DNA of 64,000 nt from Brevibacterium sp. 239c (GCF_900169365.1 NZ_FXZH01000012.1:1-64000), one strand, 5' to 3'. Shown: positions 43,717 through 53,150, counted from the first letter of the stretch. A program made the numbers and translations. Notes: a model not told the origin generated them from the sequence alone.

Positions 43717-45330
43717 ATGACAAGGGTTCGACAGCACAAGACCGCGCTGAAGGCTGTGGCCTGGACTGCAGGCATCGGCGCCCTGGCCCTGGTGCTGTCC
43801 GGGTGCGAGGCACCCAGCGGCGGTGACTCGGAGCTGGTCATCGGCACGGAGAACCTGGGCGGGTACAACCCGGTCAACGGGTACTCCGTCGACGGCAACT
43901 CGCCCTTCTACGATGGTCTCCTGCGTCTGCAGGAGGACTCGGGATCCGGTGCGATGCCCGAGCTCGCGCCGGCACTGGCCTCAGCCCAGCCGAGTGCGAA
44001 CGAGGACTCTACGAAATGGACTGTGAAGCTGCGCGATGACGTCACCTTCTCCGACGGAACGGCGCTGGACTCCAAGGATGTGGCCGCCACCTACGAGGCG
44101 ATCATCGACCCGAAGTCGGCTTCCGAATCCGTCGACGCCTTCCGCATGATCAAGGACGTCAAGACCCCAGACGAGCACACTGTCGTCTTCGAACTCGACG
44201 AGCCCACACCGAGCTTCACCTCCCGCCTGGCTGTGGGAATCCTACCGTCGGAAGCCATCGAAGAGGGCACACCCGCGGCGGACTGGAAGGTCAACTCCGC
44301 ACCCGTGGGCACCGGTGCGTACACCCTCGATTCGCTCAACGCCGACACCGCCGTGCTCAAGGCCCGCGATGACTACTGGCGCACCACCCCGCAGGTGAAA
44401 TCGGTGACCCTGCAGGGATACTCCGACACCTCGGCCCTGGCCGCCGCGGTCAAGGACGGGAAGGTCTCCGGCGCCGCTGTGCCCCCGCGTTCGGCGGAGA
44501 AGATCAAGGGCGAGGACCAGAAGATCTATACCGCACGCACCGCCGACTGGCGCGGACTCACCCTGCCGAGTGACATCCCGCTGACCTCCGATGCCAGCGT
44601 CCGAAAGGCTCTTAACTTAGCCATCGACCGGGACAAGGTCGTCGACGAGGTGCTTGGCGGTCACGGCACGCCCGCCTCCACCCCGGTCGGCGAATTCTAC
44701 GGCGACGCCTACGAACCATCCGCCGCATTCGACCACGATGTCGAAGCGGCGAAGCAGCTGCTCGACAAAGCCGGCTGGAAGGCCGGAGGCGACGGGCCGC
44801 GGAGCAAGGACGGTACACAAGCCGTCATTGACGTCACTTACCCGGCCGGGGACACCGTGCGCGGAGACATCGCCGCCGAAATCGCCGCCCAGCTCAAACC
44901 TCTGGGCATCACGATGAAGGTCAAGGCCATGGAATGGGACGAGATCGAGAAGGACATGGCCAACCTGGCGATCGTCTACGCCGGCGGAGAACAGCCCTAC
45001 AACATCGACCACCAGATCAGCGCTTCCCTGCACACCCATACGAAGACCTCGGGGGTCTTCGACAATCCCTCGAATGTCGAGGTCCCGGGTGCCGATAAGC
45101 TGCTCGACCATGCCGCGGTCGAGACCGATGAGAAGAAGGCCGACGCCGACTACCGGTCCGTGCAGGATAAGTACATGGACGCACCCAGCTACCTCATCGT
45201 GGCCTTCCTCGAACACACCTACGTGGCCGACACCCAGGGTTGGGACGTCCCGAAGACCACCTTCGAACCCCACGTCCACGGCTCCGACTGGGGCCCCTGG
45301 TGGAACCTGGCCGACTGGAGGAAGAGCTGA
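43717..45330 (+). CDS. Nickel/peptide-type ABC transporter substrate-binding lipoprotein
   Basis: 537 residues. The signal peptide ends in the lipobox LVLSGC with Cys30 as lipidation site. The mature part is an SBP family 5 protein (DppA/OppA/NikA), e.g. LRDDVTFSDGTALDSKDVAATYEAI and ALNLAIDRDKVVDEVLGG. Binding of nickel or a nickel chelate is inferred from its place directly behind the urease genes; a peptide ligand remains possible. AAAGAGGCGAG precedes the ATG. First of five importer genes on the same strand. Confidence 0.85.
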   Translation: MTRVRQHKTALKAVAWTAGIGALALVLSGCEAPSGGDSELVIGTENLGGYNPVNGYSVDGNSPFYDGLLRLQEDSGSGAMPELAPALASAQPSANEDSTKWTVKLRDDVTFSDGTALDSKDVAATYEAIIDPKSASESVDAFRMIKDVKTPDEHTVVFELDEPTPSFTSRLAVGILPSEAIEEGTPAADWKVNSAPVGTGAYTLDSLNADTAVLKARDDYWRTTPQVKSVTLQGYSDTSALAAAVKDGKVSGAAVPPRSAEKIKGEDQKIYTARTADWRGLTLPSDIPLTSDASVRKALNLAIDRDKVVDEVLGGHGTPASTPVGEFYGDAYEPSAAFDHDVEAAKQLLDKAGWKAGGDGPRSKDGTQAVIDVTYPAGDTVRGDIAAEIAAQLKPLGITMKVKAMEWDEIEKDMANLAIVYAGGEQPYNIDHQISASLHTHTKTSGVFDNPSNVEVPGADKLLDHAAVETDEKKADADYRSVQDKYMDAPSYLIVAFLEHTYVADTQGWDVPKTTFEPHVHGSDWGPWWNLADWRKS

Positions 45331-46343
45331 GGCAGCCCCGATCGAGCAGGTCGGCGGGTCCGTCCCGCTCACCGGCACACATCCTGCGCCGAGGTGGCAT
45401 CATCCTCGGCGGGATGATCCTTGCCCTGCTCGCCGGCGGGGCCGGAGTCTTCGCCCTGGCCGCGATCTCCCCGGCCAATCCACTAGCACACACGGTGGCC
45501 GGGTGGGAGTTCGCCTCGGCGCAGGCTCGTGCGGACCTCGTGACCGCCTATGACACGGGCGGCTGGTTCGGGGCCTGGTGGCAGTGGATGGTCACAGCGG
45601 TGACCACGGGAGATCTCGGATATTCGCGGATCCTCCATGAGCCCGTCGCCGAGGTGGTCGCCGGCAGAGGCCTCAACACCGTGGCCGCCACGGCCACCGC
45701 CGTGGTGCTCACCGGGGTTATCGTCGCCGTCGTCTGCATCCTGTTGGCGCGGTTTCCCGGTCTCGCGCATAACCCGGTGACCTCGGGGGTCATCGGAGCC
45801 TGGTTAGCTGTGCCTTCCTTCCTCATCGCGCTGCTCATCGTCGTGGGCTTCGGGTCCCAGCTGCCCAACCCCGCGACAAGCGCACCGATCACCCTCATCC
45901 CGGCAGTGTCGTTCACGATCGCTCTGGCTTGGTCGGCGATGCTCATCGCCGCAGCCAGGTCGGCCGCCGCCGAGGTGTGGTCGACACCGTGGGCGCGAGC
46001 CCTCATCGGCCGGGGACTGCCCTCCTCAGCACGAGTGCGCACGATCCTGCCGAGTGTCCTGTCGGCTGTGCGTTCGCCCGCTGTCATCTACCTGCCCGTC
46101 GTGATCCTCGGGGAGGCCGCCGTCGAGGCGGTGCTGTCGTATCCGGGTCTGGGCAATGCCCTCGTCGAGGCGGCGGCCGGAGCCGATCTGCCGCTGCTGG
46201 CGACGGTGACAGCGCTCGCGGCCGCGCTGACGACAGGTCTGGTGCTGCTCGTGCGTTCCCTGGGGCAGGTGCGTGAGGCACGGTTGGTCGGCGCGGGTAC
46301 GGCAGCGACCTTCGGTATCTCGACGGTCGGGGTGAGCTTATGA
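45300..46343 (+). CDS. Nickel/peptide-type ABC transporter permease (NikB/DppB family)
   Basis: About 347 residues with six hydrophobic segments. VFALAAISPANPLAHTVAG is the DppB/NikB first-helix region, and the loop with PAVIYLPVVILGEAAVEAVLSYPGLGNALVEAA is the conserved EAA contact site for the ATPase. The start is uncertain: GTG at 45300 is the only standard in-frame codon before the first helix and overlaps the binding-protein gene by 31 bases; a CTG at 45327 with GGAGGA upstream is possible. It ends four bases into the next gene. Confidence 0.82.
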   Translation: MEPGRLEEELRQPRSSRSAGPSRSPAHILRRGGIILGGMILALLAGGAGVFALAAISPANPLAHTVAGWEFASAQARADLVTAYDTGGWFGAWWQWMVTAVTTGDLGYSRILHEPVAEVVAGRGLNTVAATATAVVLTGVIVAVVCILLARFPGLAHNPVTSGVIGAWLAVPSFLIALLIVVGFGSQLPNPATSAPITLIPAVSFTIALAWSAMLIAAARSAAAEVWSTPWARALIGRGLPSSARVRTILPSVLSAVRSPAVIYLPVVILGEAAVEAVLSYPGLGNALVEAAAGADLPLLATVTALAAALTTGLVLLVRSLGQVREARLVGAGTAATFGISTVGVSL

Positions 46344-47122
46344 AGATCCGTCCCACGGCCGTCATCGTGCTCGGGTGTCTGCTCGTGTTGCTCATCTGCG
46401 GACGATTCCTTCCCGGTCAGGACACGGATTTCGCCCGGGCTCTGACCCCGCCGGGGGATGGGGGAATTCTCGGCACCGACCATTTCGGGCGCAGCGTCGC
46501 CGTGACCGTGTGGAACGCGGCCGGCGGATCGGCGCTCGCCGCCCTCTTCACCGCGGTGGTCACCACGGTGATCGGTGCCGGGATCGGCGTCGTGTCCACC
46601 CTGTCCTCGGCCTTGTCGAAGGTCTCGACCGGGCTGCTCATTGCGACCCTCGTCGTTCCTTCGATGCTCTTCACCTTCATCGTCGTCGGACTCCTCGGGG
46701 GTGGGCGAACTGCGATCATGGTGACCGTGGCGCTGACCCACTGGCCACTGGCCGCTCAGCTCATCGGACCGAAACTGCGGGAGGAATGGAACTCCGGATG
46801 GGTTTGTTTCGACCGTCGCCTCGGCGCCAAGCGAGCACAGATCCTCAGGTGGCATGTGCTGCCAGCGGCGGCCGGTCGGGTATCGGCGGCGATGGCCGTG
46901 ATCTTCCCTTCGGCGGTCGTCCATGAGGCGACGACGGCGTTTCTCGGAATCGGTGTCGACCCTTCGGCCGTGTCGTTGGGGCCGCTGATTGCCTGGGGGC
47001 AGTCGGAAATGAACCTCGGGGCATGGTGGACACTGCTCGTGCCGACGGTGGCGCTGATGATTCTGCTGCTGCCGCCGACGGTTCTCGCCCGCCGACTTGG
47101 TGAAAGGCCGCGATCATTATGA
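46340..47122 (+). CDS. Nickel/peptide-type ABC transporter permease (NikC/DppC family)
   Basis: 260 residues. GILGTDHFGRSVAVTVWNAAGGSALAALFT is the diagnostic DppC/NikC block, and the EAA loop is HEATTAFLGIGVDPSAVSLGPLIAWG. It pairs with the preceding permease. Start and stop both overlap neighbours by four bases (ATGA), so the operon is translationally coupled. Confidence 0.88.
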   Translation: MKIRPTAVIVLGCLLVLLICGRFLPGQDTDFARALTPPGDGGILGTDHFGRSVAVTVWNAAGGSALAALFTAVVTTVIGAGIGVVSTLSSALSKVSTGLLIATLVVPSMLFTFIVVGLLGGGRTAIMVTVALTHWPLAAQLIGPKLREEWNSGWVCFDRRLGAKRAQILRWHVLPAAAGRVSAAMAVIFPSAVVHEATTAFLGIGVDPSAVSLGPLIAWGQSEMNLGAWWTLLVPTVALMILLLPPTVLARRLGERPRSL

Positions 47123-48255
47123 CGAAGTCGAAGTCCCTGCGACAGGCGGAGTCGACGTCCGTCCGGCGGGAGGAGAAGCTGGATAACGCGGCGGTAGCTG
47201 ATTCGGCAGCGTCGGACGATGCTGCGAGGCCTGACGCTGCGAAGCCTGACGTGGCGAGGCCTGACGCGGTGCTGCCGAACGAGTCTGCGGAGCCGAATGA
47301 GACTGCGGTCATGCGCATCGCCGACTGCACGCTGAGACTCCCTGACACTGATCAGGTGCTGTCGGCACTCAACCTGGAACTGCGCACAGGGGGCGTGACC
47401 TGGATCGTCGGCGAATCCGGCGCCGGGAAGTCCACGCTGTGCAATCTCCTGGCCGGGCTGATTCCGGCCGGGGCCAAGTCATCAGGCACATTGGAATTCG
47501 CGCCGGATGGTACTGCGGATGGCGGCAGGGTTGGCGGCACAGGCGTCCACATCCCACCACACATCGATTTTGCGACGGGACGAGGTCGCAGAAACCTCAC
47601 GAGGTTGCGCAGGAAGGGTGTCATCGCGTGGGCTCCACAGAATGCGATGGACACTTTCCCTCCGCGGATGCGGCTGCGCGATTGGTTCGTACGTGCCAGG
47701 ATCGAGGCTCCCGACCTCGAACCGTTCGGATTGGAGACCGCGATGCTGCAGAAGTTGCCGCACCAGTTCTCCGGCGGGCAGATCTCCCGAATCTCCTTGG
47801 CCGCGGCCATGGCCCGAACGCCCCGCCTGCTCGTCTGCGATGAACCCACCGCAGGTCTCGACCCGGACCAGGCCGACGCAGTGGTGTCCATCCTCAACGA
47901 CCATGCGAGAGGAAGGGCCGAGCGTGCGCACCGACGGGCGGTCCTGGCCGTCACCCATGATCTCTCGGCGGTGCAGCGCAACGCTCATGCCGATGATCGT
48001 GTGGCGGTGATCTTCGCAGGCCACATCGTGGAGAACTGTTCGGTCGCCGACTTCCTCTCTGGAGGGGCCTGCAATCCGTATGCTCGAGCATTGGCCGCCG
48101 CTGCCCCGGCCGCCGGAGCTCACCCGCTTCCCGTAATGGATGAGCCGCGACCTCGACCATGGACATATCGCGCAGGCGACGAACTGGTCCGTCTCAACGC
48201 CGGTAATCCAGAGCCAGGCCATCGGCAGGGAGGTGGCGAACATGGAGCTGCATGA
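47119..48255 (+). CDS. Nickel/peptide-type ABC transporter ATP-binding protein (NikD/DppD family)
   Basis: 378 residues. Walker A GESGAGKST lies near residue 100, the signature FSGGQISRISLAAAMA and Walker B RLLVCDEPTAGLDPDQ follow. The first 60 residues are a non-conserved tail with repeated DAARPDAAKPDVARPDAV units. The core ATPase begins at MRIADCTLRL, but the ATGA overlap with the permease gene favours the long start. It overlaps the next ATPase gene by 14 bases. Confidence 0.86.
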   Translation: MTKSKSLRQAESTSVRREEKLDNAAVADSAASDDAARPDAAKPDVARPDAVLPNESAEPNETAVMRIADCTLRLPDTDQVLSALNLELRTGGVTWIVGESGAGKSTLCNLLAGLIPAGAKSSGTLEFAPDGTADGGRVGGTGVHIPPHIDFATGRGRRNLTRLRRKGVIAWAPQNAMDTFPPRMRLRDWFVRARIEAPDLEPFGLETAMLQKLPHQFSGGQISRISLAAAMARTPRLLVCDEPTAGLDPDQADAVVSILNDHARGRAERAHRRAVLAVTHDLSAVQRNAHADDRVAVIFAGHIVENCSVADFLSGGACNPYARALAAAAPAAGAHPLPVMDEPRPRPWTYRAGDELVRLNAGNPEPGHRQGGGEHGAA

Positions 48256-48916
48256 GGTCGTCATCGATCACGGTTCCACCCTTGTGGGACCAGTGACCGC
48301 GGCCATCCCGGAAGGACAGGTGACGGTGCTTCAGGGGCCCTCGGGAAGCGGGAAGACAAGCCTGTGCCTGGCCATGACCGGGTTCCTCACTCCCGGCCGC
48401 GGTCACATTGAGGGGGAAATCGGTGTCCTTGTTCCTCAGAATCCCCGGGAATGGCTCAACCCCAGGCTCAGGGTCTCTCAAGTGCTCGAGCACACGATGC
48501 GCATCCGCAGGACGCAATCGAGCGACCCCGCTCACCAGGGACCGGGATTACGTGCCGCTCGACCCTCCGAACGTGCCGCTGACGCTGCAGAACGTGCCGC
48601 TGACCGTCCGTTGGACGGCGACCTGGACCGTGACGAGCTGCTGGCTCTGGCATTGCTGGGTCCCGAAATCGCCGAACATCGCTGCGGGGAGCTCTCGGGT
48701 GGGCAGGCCGCGCGAGTGTGCATTGCCCGCGCGCTGGCCAGCGGCATCGACACCATCGTCTGCGATGAACCGACCGCGGCACTGGACTCCTCAAACGCGG
48801 CACGCATCGCTAGGCTGGTCAACAATCTTGCGGCCACGGGGAAGACGATGGTGTGGGCGACCCACGACAGGGACCTCGTTGCGGCGACCGACAGCGGTCA
48901 TTCCTTCGCCCTCTGA
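48242..48916 (+). CDS. Nickel/peptide-type ABC transporter ATP-binding protein (NikE/DppF family)
   Basis: 224 residues. Walker A GPSGSGKTS, signature LSGGQAARVCIARALA and Walker B TIVCDEPTAALDSS are all present. A Arg/Ala-rich stretch with repeated ERAAD units (48560-48630) is inserted before the signature. The ATG at 48242 follows GGGAGGTGG. The protein is shorter than typical DppF because it lacks the C-terminal oligopeptide domain, which agrees with small or metal substrates. Confidence 0.84.
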   Translation: MELHEVVIDHGSTLVGPVTAAIPEGQVTVLQGPSGSGKTSLCLAMTGFLTPGRGHIEGEIGVLVPQNPREWLNPRLRVSQVLEHTMRIRRTQSSDPAHQGPGLRAARPSERAADAAERAADRPLDGDLDRDELLALALLGPEIAEHRCGELSGGQAARVCIARALASGIDTIVCDEPTAALDSSNAARIARLVNNLAATGKTMVWATHDRDLVAATDSGHSFAL

Positions 48917-48965
48917 GCCCCGCGGGCCGTGATGCTTATGAGGTGAGTAGACCCCACCCCTCATT

Positions 48966-49000
48966 GCTCAGAGCTCAGAGCTCAGAGCTCAGAGCTCAGA
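48966..49000. repeat. 7-bp tandem repeat GCTCAGA
   Basis: Five exact copies of GCTCAGA, followed by degraded copies to about 49035 (GCTCAGACTTCCAGACGCTCA). It fills the spacer between two convergent genes. Confidence 0.9.
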
Positions 49001-49035
49001 AGATCTGAAGCTCAGACTTCCAGACGCTCAGACGC

Positions 49036-49518
49036 TCAGGCGCTCACTTCGGGGCGGACTGTGGCCCACTTGCGGACAGCGACGATGAGCATGGCGATGA
49101 GGCCGATGATGAGCAGACCATCGGCGGCGATGTAGAACAGGTGCAGGCTCGACCCGCCGTCATCGACGCCGGCGAGCACGGCATCCGTGCGTTTGTTGAG
49201 CAGCGGTCGGATCACGGTGACCTTGATGATGAGGACAGCGATCATGCCGCAGGCAAGCCACCGGTAGGCCCTGCCGATGTGGTCCTTGAGCACCGACCAC
49301 AGCAGGATCACGGCGATGACGATCTCCACCCAGTTCATGGCAGTGAAGACCAGTCGGCCGATGCCTAGCCCCAGTGGGATCGTGATGCCTGGAGCAGTGA
49401 ACTTCAGCGGCGCCTCGATGAGTGAGATGCCGATGATGAGACCCAGCCAGACGGCAGGAAGAATGATGCGGGCACCTGCAGAGAGCCGGGTGTCTTGAGA
49501 GCTGAAAACATTGGCCAT
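49036..49518 (-). CDS. Four-helix membrane protein, function unknown
   Basis: 160 residues with four hydrophobic segments (about 17-34, 46-68, 76-97 and 126-147). The motif SLIEAPLKFTAPGITIPLGLGIGRLVF and the pattern of helices are not ones I can assign with confidence; a DUF-type small membrane protein is likely. The ATG at 49518 matches the start of the hydrophobic core and is divergent from the amidohydrolase gene 104 bases away. A longer in-frame reading to 49923 would overlap that gene and is rejected. Confidence 0.7.
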   Translation of the reverse strand: MANVFSSQDTRLSAGARIILPAVWLGLIIGISLIEAPLKFTAPGITIPLGLGIGRLVFTAMNWVEIVIAVILLWSVLKDHIGRAYRWLACGMIAVLIIKVTVIRPLLNKRTDAVLAGVDDGGSSLHLFYIAADGLLIIGLIAMLIVAVRKWATVRPEVSA

Positions 49519-49621
49519 GCCTCGAATTTTACTCTCGGTAGAAGACGTGCGGTATCGACTCGCAGAAGCCACCTCGCTCCCCAAGCCGATACGCGCGCAC
49601 TGGAGCTCTAGACTGGTGCTC

Positions 49622-51595
49622 ATGCGTCTGTTCTCCAACGCCGTCGTGCGAACTTTTGCTCCTTCCTCTCCGGGGTCGGATGCTGCCACACTAACCGCTG
49701 CCGCTGACACGGCACCTGACTCGATCCTCGTCGACGGGGAGACGATCGTGGCCGTGGGCACCAGAGCGGAACTGCTCGACATCGCAGCCCAGGAGTCCTC
49801 GACGACTGCAGCGCTCGCCCCGGCGGGCGGAATCGGTGCCACCACGGTGATTCCGGGCCTTGAAATCGAAGAGATCGACTGTGCCGGCCAGGTCATTCTG
49901 CCCGGCCTCGTCGACGCGCACATGCACTCGGTTCACTACGCCGATTCTCTGACCGACCTCGACCTCTCGAACGTGCGCTCCCTCGCCGAGGCGGTCGACG
50001 CGATCCGTGAACGCGCCAGTTCGATGCCGTTCGGTGAATGGGTGGTCGGCTCCGGGTGGGACCTCAACAAATGGGATGACCCGCGCTATCCCGACCGGGA
50101 ACTGCTTGATCAGGCCGTGCCTGACCATCCGGTGGCAATGTGGTCGGTCGACCTCCACACGCTCTGGACGAACGCTCATGGCCTGGAGATCGCCGGCATC
50201 GATGACCTCACTGCGGATCCTTTCGGTGGAGAGTTCGTTCGCGATGATGAGGGTGTGCTGACTGGCCTGGTCCGTGAGGACGCCACCGACCTGGTGGCCA
50301 GATTCATCCCCGAACCCACCCGCGAAGAACAGGTCGAGCGACTCGACCGCACGCAGAAACTCTTCCTCTCCCAGGGACTGACCGGGATCCACGACTTCGA
50401 CAGCATCGCCTCAACCCTGGGGTGGTATGACCTGCGGGAGGCCGATCGTCAGCACATCCGTGTGACGAAGTATCTGCGCTCACCGGAGGTGCCCTGGGCG
50501 ATCGAAACCGGTTGGCACACCGGCGACGGCGATGACTGGCTGCACCGAGGCGGCTTGAAGCTGTTCTCCGATGGAGCCCTGGGCTCGCACACCTGCCACA
50601 TGTCCTCACCGTTTCTCGAAGCGAGCGCCCACGACGAGGAAGTTGCGCCTGAAGAGACGAGCGCCCACGAAGAACCGAGCACGCCCGATGAGCCCTCCGG
50701 TCAGGAGACTTTCACCTATCCCGGTACTGTGCCCGAGGATGCTTTGAGCAGCGAGCCGGACGACGCCAACTACGGGATCACGCAGATGTCAGAAGACGAC
50801 CTGTTCGAGAACGCACGCTGGGCCACCGAAGCCGGCATCTCGGTCGCCATCCACGCCATCGGCGACCAGGCCAACCACCATGTGCTCAACGTCTTCGACC
50901 GTCTGCGCCAGACCACGAAGGAGGCCGAGGAACGCTTCGAGCGCCCACTGCGCCACCGGGTCGAGCACGCTCAGTTCATCCAGCCTGCCGATGTCGCCCG
51001 GTTCGCCGAACTCGACGTCATCGCCTCGATGCAGCCCCGCCACTGCATCTCCGATCTGCACCTGCTCCACCTCATCGACGAATCCGCCCAACTCGCTGCC
51101 TACGCCTGGCCAGATCTCCTGACAGCCGGGGCTCATGTGGCATTCGGATCCGATGGCCCGGTCGAGCCCGCGAACCCCTTCGCTGCGATCTATGCGGCGA
51201 TGACCAGGGCGAACATCTCCGGCGATGCGAGCACGAGTTTCCAACCTCGTCGTCGGCTCTCCGCAATCGAAGCGGTCCGGCAGCACACCTTGGGCCCGGC
51301 CTATGCCGCAGGACTCGAAGATCGCCGAGGTTATCTGGCACCGGGCATGGACGCTGACTTCATCGTCGTCGACACAGATCCCTGCGTCGCTGCGGGATTG
51401 AAGTACTCCGCGGGTACGCACGATGCTTCGGCCCCGCTCGATCACGACAGTCCGCTCGATCACCACGACCGATATGCGCACGACGGCCTACTCGGCTACG
51501 AGTCCGAAGACGCACTGTTCGCCCATGCCGAGGCGATCCGCGATACCAGGGTTGCACTGACCGTGGTCGGTGGTCAGGTGAAGTACTCCGCCTGA
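49622..51595 (+). CDS. YtcJ-like amidohydrolase
   Basis: 657 residues. VDAHMHSVHYADS carries the metal-binding HxH, KLFSDGALGSHT the lysine/aspartate region, and HAIGD, HRVEHAQ and FGSDGPVEPANPF further ligands and the catalytic aspartate; this set matches the YtcJ/AepA branch of metal-dependent amidohydrolases. The substrate is unknown. Two acidic inserts without counterparts in the family occur: one near residues 340-380 with repeated AHEE/APEE units (50620-50760), the other near residue 600, rich in His and Asp. A -10 element (TAGACT) lies 7 bases before the ATG, suggesting a leaderless message. Confidence 0.83.
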   Translation: MRLFSNAVVRTFAPSSPGSDAATLTAAADTAPDSILVDGETIVAVGTRAELLDIAAQESSTTAALAPAGGIGATTVIPGLEIEEIDCAGQVILPGLVDAHMHSVHYADSLTDLDLSNVRSLAEAVDAIRERASSMPFGEWVVGSGWDLNKWDDPRYPDRELLDQAVPDHPVAMWSVDLHTLWTNAHGLEIAGIDDLTADPFGGEFVRDDEGVLTGLVREDATDLVARFIPEPTREEQVERLDRTQKLFLSQGLTGIHDFDSIASTLGWYDLREADRQHIRVTKYLRSPEVPWAIETGWHTGDGDDWLHRGGLKLFSDGALGSHTCHMSSPFLEASAHDEEVAPEETSAHEEPSTPDEPSGQETFTYPGTVPEDALSSEPDDANYGITQMSEDDLFENARWATEAGISVAIHAIGDQANHHVLNVFDRLRQTTKEAEERFERPLRHRVEHAQFIQPADVARFAELDVIASMQPRHCISDLHLLHLIDESAQLAAYAWPDLLTAGAHVAFGSDGPVEPANPFAAIYAAMTRANISGDASTSFQPRRRLSAIEAVRQHTLGPAYAAGLEDRRGYLAPGMDADFIVVDTDPCVAAGLKYSAGTHDASAPLDHDSPLDHHDRYAHDGLLGYESEDALFAHAEAIRDTRVALTVVGGQVKYSA

Positions 51596-51659
51596 CCGCT
51601 CACCTGCCACCTATCTGCCACGCCAAAGCTGTCCCAGACTGCCGAAAAGGACCCCGCAC

Positions 51660-52973
51660 ATGCCCCGTTCGTTCACGGCTCAGGCACAGAAGATCGACGC
51701 CGCCACCCCTGACTCCCGCAATCGCGAAGTCGATTTCCTCCGCGCAGCAGCGATCACCGTCGTCGTGCTGGGTCACTGGACGATCATCGCGGTCAGCGTC
51801 ACCGGAGGCATCGAGCCGCATGGCCTGCTCGATGAGGCGCGCTGGACGCACCCGCTGACCTGGCTGTTCCAGGTGATGCCGATCTTCTTCCTGGTCGGCG
51901 GCTATTCCAATGCTCTGTCCTGGCGTTCGGCGAGGCGGAAGGACGTCGGCTACGCCGAATGGCTGCGCGCTCGCCTGCGTCGTCTGGGACTGCCCCTCAT
52001 CCCACTTCTGCTCGTCTGGCTGGCCACCTGCATCATCGCGTTGAGCCTCGGGGCCGAACCGGCAGCTGTCCAGCTGGCATCGCAGATGGCTCTGGTGCCC
52101 ACCTGGTTCCTCGCCGCTTACCTGATCGTCGCGATCGTCGCCCCGCCCTGCCTGGTGCTGTGGGAGAAATGGGGCTGGTGGTCGATCGTCCTCGGCATCG
52201 CTGCAGCGGGAATCATCGACATCATCAGCATCTCCACCGGCAGCACCCTGGCCGGTTACCCCAACTATCTGCTCGTCTGGGCCAGCTTCCACCAATTCGG
52301 CTACGCATGGCTCGACGGCAGGCTCTCGAGCCTGAAACGCTGCCTGCTGATCTTCGTCATCGGCGCCGTGGGACTGGGACTTCTCGTCGGTCTCGGCCCG
52401 TACCCGGTCTCGATGATCACCGCCGGTACCGATACGATCTCCAACTCGGCCCCGACCAGGGTGACCATGGCCTTCCTCGGAATGGCACAGGCAGGAATCG
52501 TGCTTATGCTGCAGCGACCGCTGGCGGCACTGCTGCGCAGCCCCGGGCTGTGGATGCTCACTGTCCTGGTCAATCAGCGGATCATGACCTGGTTCCTCTG
52601 GCACCTCACCGCACTGACGGCACTGGCCCATATGCTCCTCGCGCTCAACGCCGAGGCCTTGCTGCCCACCCCACTGAGCGGCGTCTGGTGGCTGACCAGA
52701 CCCCTGTGGTGCCTGGGGCTGCTCGCGATCACCGGCGTCCTCGTAGTGATCTTCGGCCGGTTCGAGTCTGCGCAGCCCGACGATCGCCCTGCTCCGCCGG
52801 TGTGGATGCCGATCCTTGCCGCGGCAGCGATCTGCGTGGGACTGGCGATCATGGCCGATGTCGGCATGGTCAACGCCACCGGGGTGACCTGGATCTGGCC
52901 GCTGCTGCCGCTGGTGGGCATGATCGTCTTCGGCGTCGTCAGACTCCCGCGCAGGCGCTCCTACCGAGACTGA
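51660..52973 (+). CDS. Acyltransferase-3 family membrane protein
   Basis: 437 residues with about ten hydrophobic segments. NREVDFLRAAAITVVVLGHW has the first-helix RxxxxxxVxxxH pattern of acyltransferase-3 proteins, with His in place; QVMPIFFLVGGYSN is the second conserved block. These enzymes O-acylate sugars, peptidoglycan or other envelope molecules; the acceptor is not known here. AAAGGA precedes the ATG. It is convergent with the SDR gene at 53151, with a palindromic repeat between. Confidence 0.84.
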   Translation: MPRSFTAQAQKIDAATPDSRNREVDFLRAAAITVVVLGHWTIIAVSVTGGIEPHGLLDEARWTHPLTWLFQVMPIFFLVGGYSNALSWRSARRKDVGYAEWLRARLRRLGLPLIPLLLVWLATCIIALSLGAEPAAVQLASQMALVPTWFLAAYLIVAIVAPPCLVLWEKWGWWSIVLGIAAAGIIDIISISTGSTLAGYPNYLLVWASFHQFGYAWLDGRLSSLKRCLLIFVIGAVGLGLLVGLGPYPVSMITAGTDTISNSAPTRVTMAFLGMAQAGIVLMLQRPLAALLRSPGLWMLTVLVNQRIMTWFLWHLTALTALAHMLLALNAEALLPTPLSGVWWLTRPLWCLGLLAITGVLVVIFGRFESAQPDDRPAPPVWMPILAAAAICVGLAIMADVGMVNATGVTWIWPLLPLVGMIVFGVVRLPRRRSYRD

Positions 52974-53019
52974 GCCGCCGGGGCCAAGACTGAGCTCTCA
53001 AGATTGAGCCGCAGACAGA

Positions 53020-53080
53020 ATTTGGAGGGAACAGAACACTGATTTCTGTCATAGAAATCGCACTTCTGTTCCCTCCAAAT
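53020..53080. repeat. Palindromic repeat, family B
   Basis: ATTTGGAGGGAACAGAA (53020-53036) is perfectly complementary to 53064-53080. A second stem (GATTTCT at 53041, AGAAATC at 53053) lies inside. The outer core GGGAACAGAA is shared with the element at 61541-61605. It lies between convergent genes and could also terminate both. Confidence 0.85.
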
Positions 53081-53120
53081 CCGCTGGGCCGCTGGGCCGC
53101 TGGGCCGCTGGGCCGCTGGG
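53081..53120. repeat. 8-bp tandem repeat CCGCTGGG
   Basis: Five exact copies of CCGCTGGG directly abut the palindromic repeat and lead to the end of the minus-strand SDR gene. Confidence 0.9.
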
Positions 53121-53150
53121 ATTTCGTCACCTCGACGCTGGCCTGGGTGA

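Noticed and set aside
49519-49923. N-terminal extension of the small membrane protein gene
   Set aside because: It would overlap the divergent amidohydrolase gene and encodes a low-complexity peptide; the ATG at 49518 fits the hydrophobic core.
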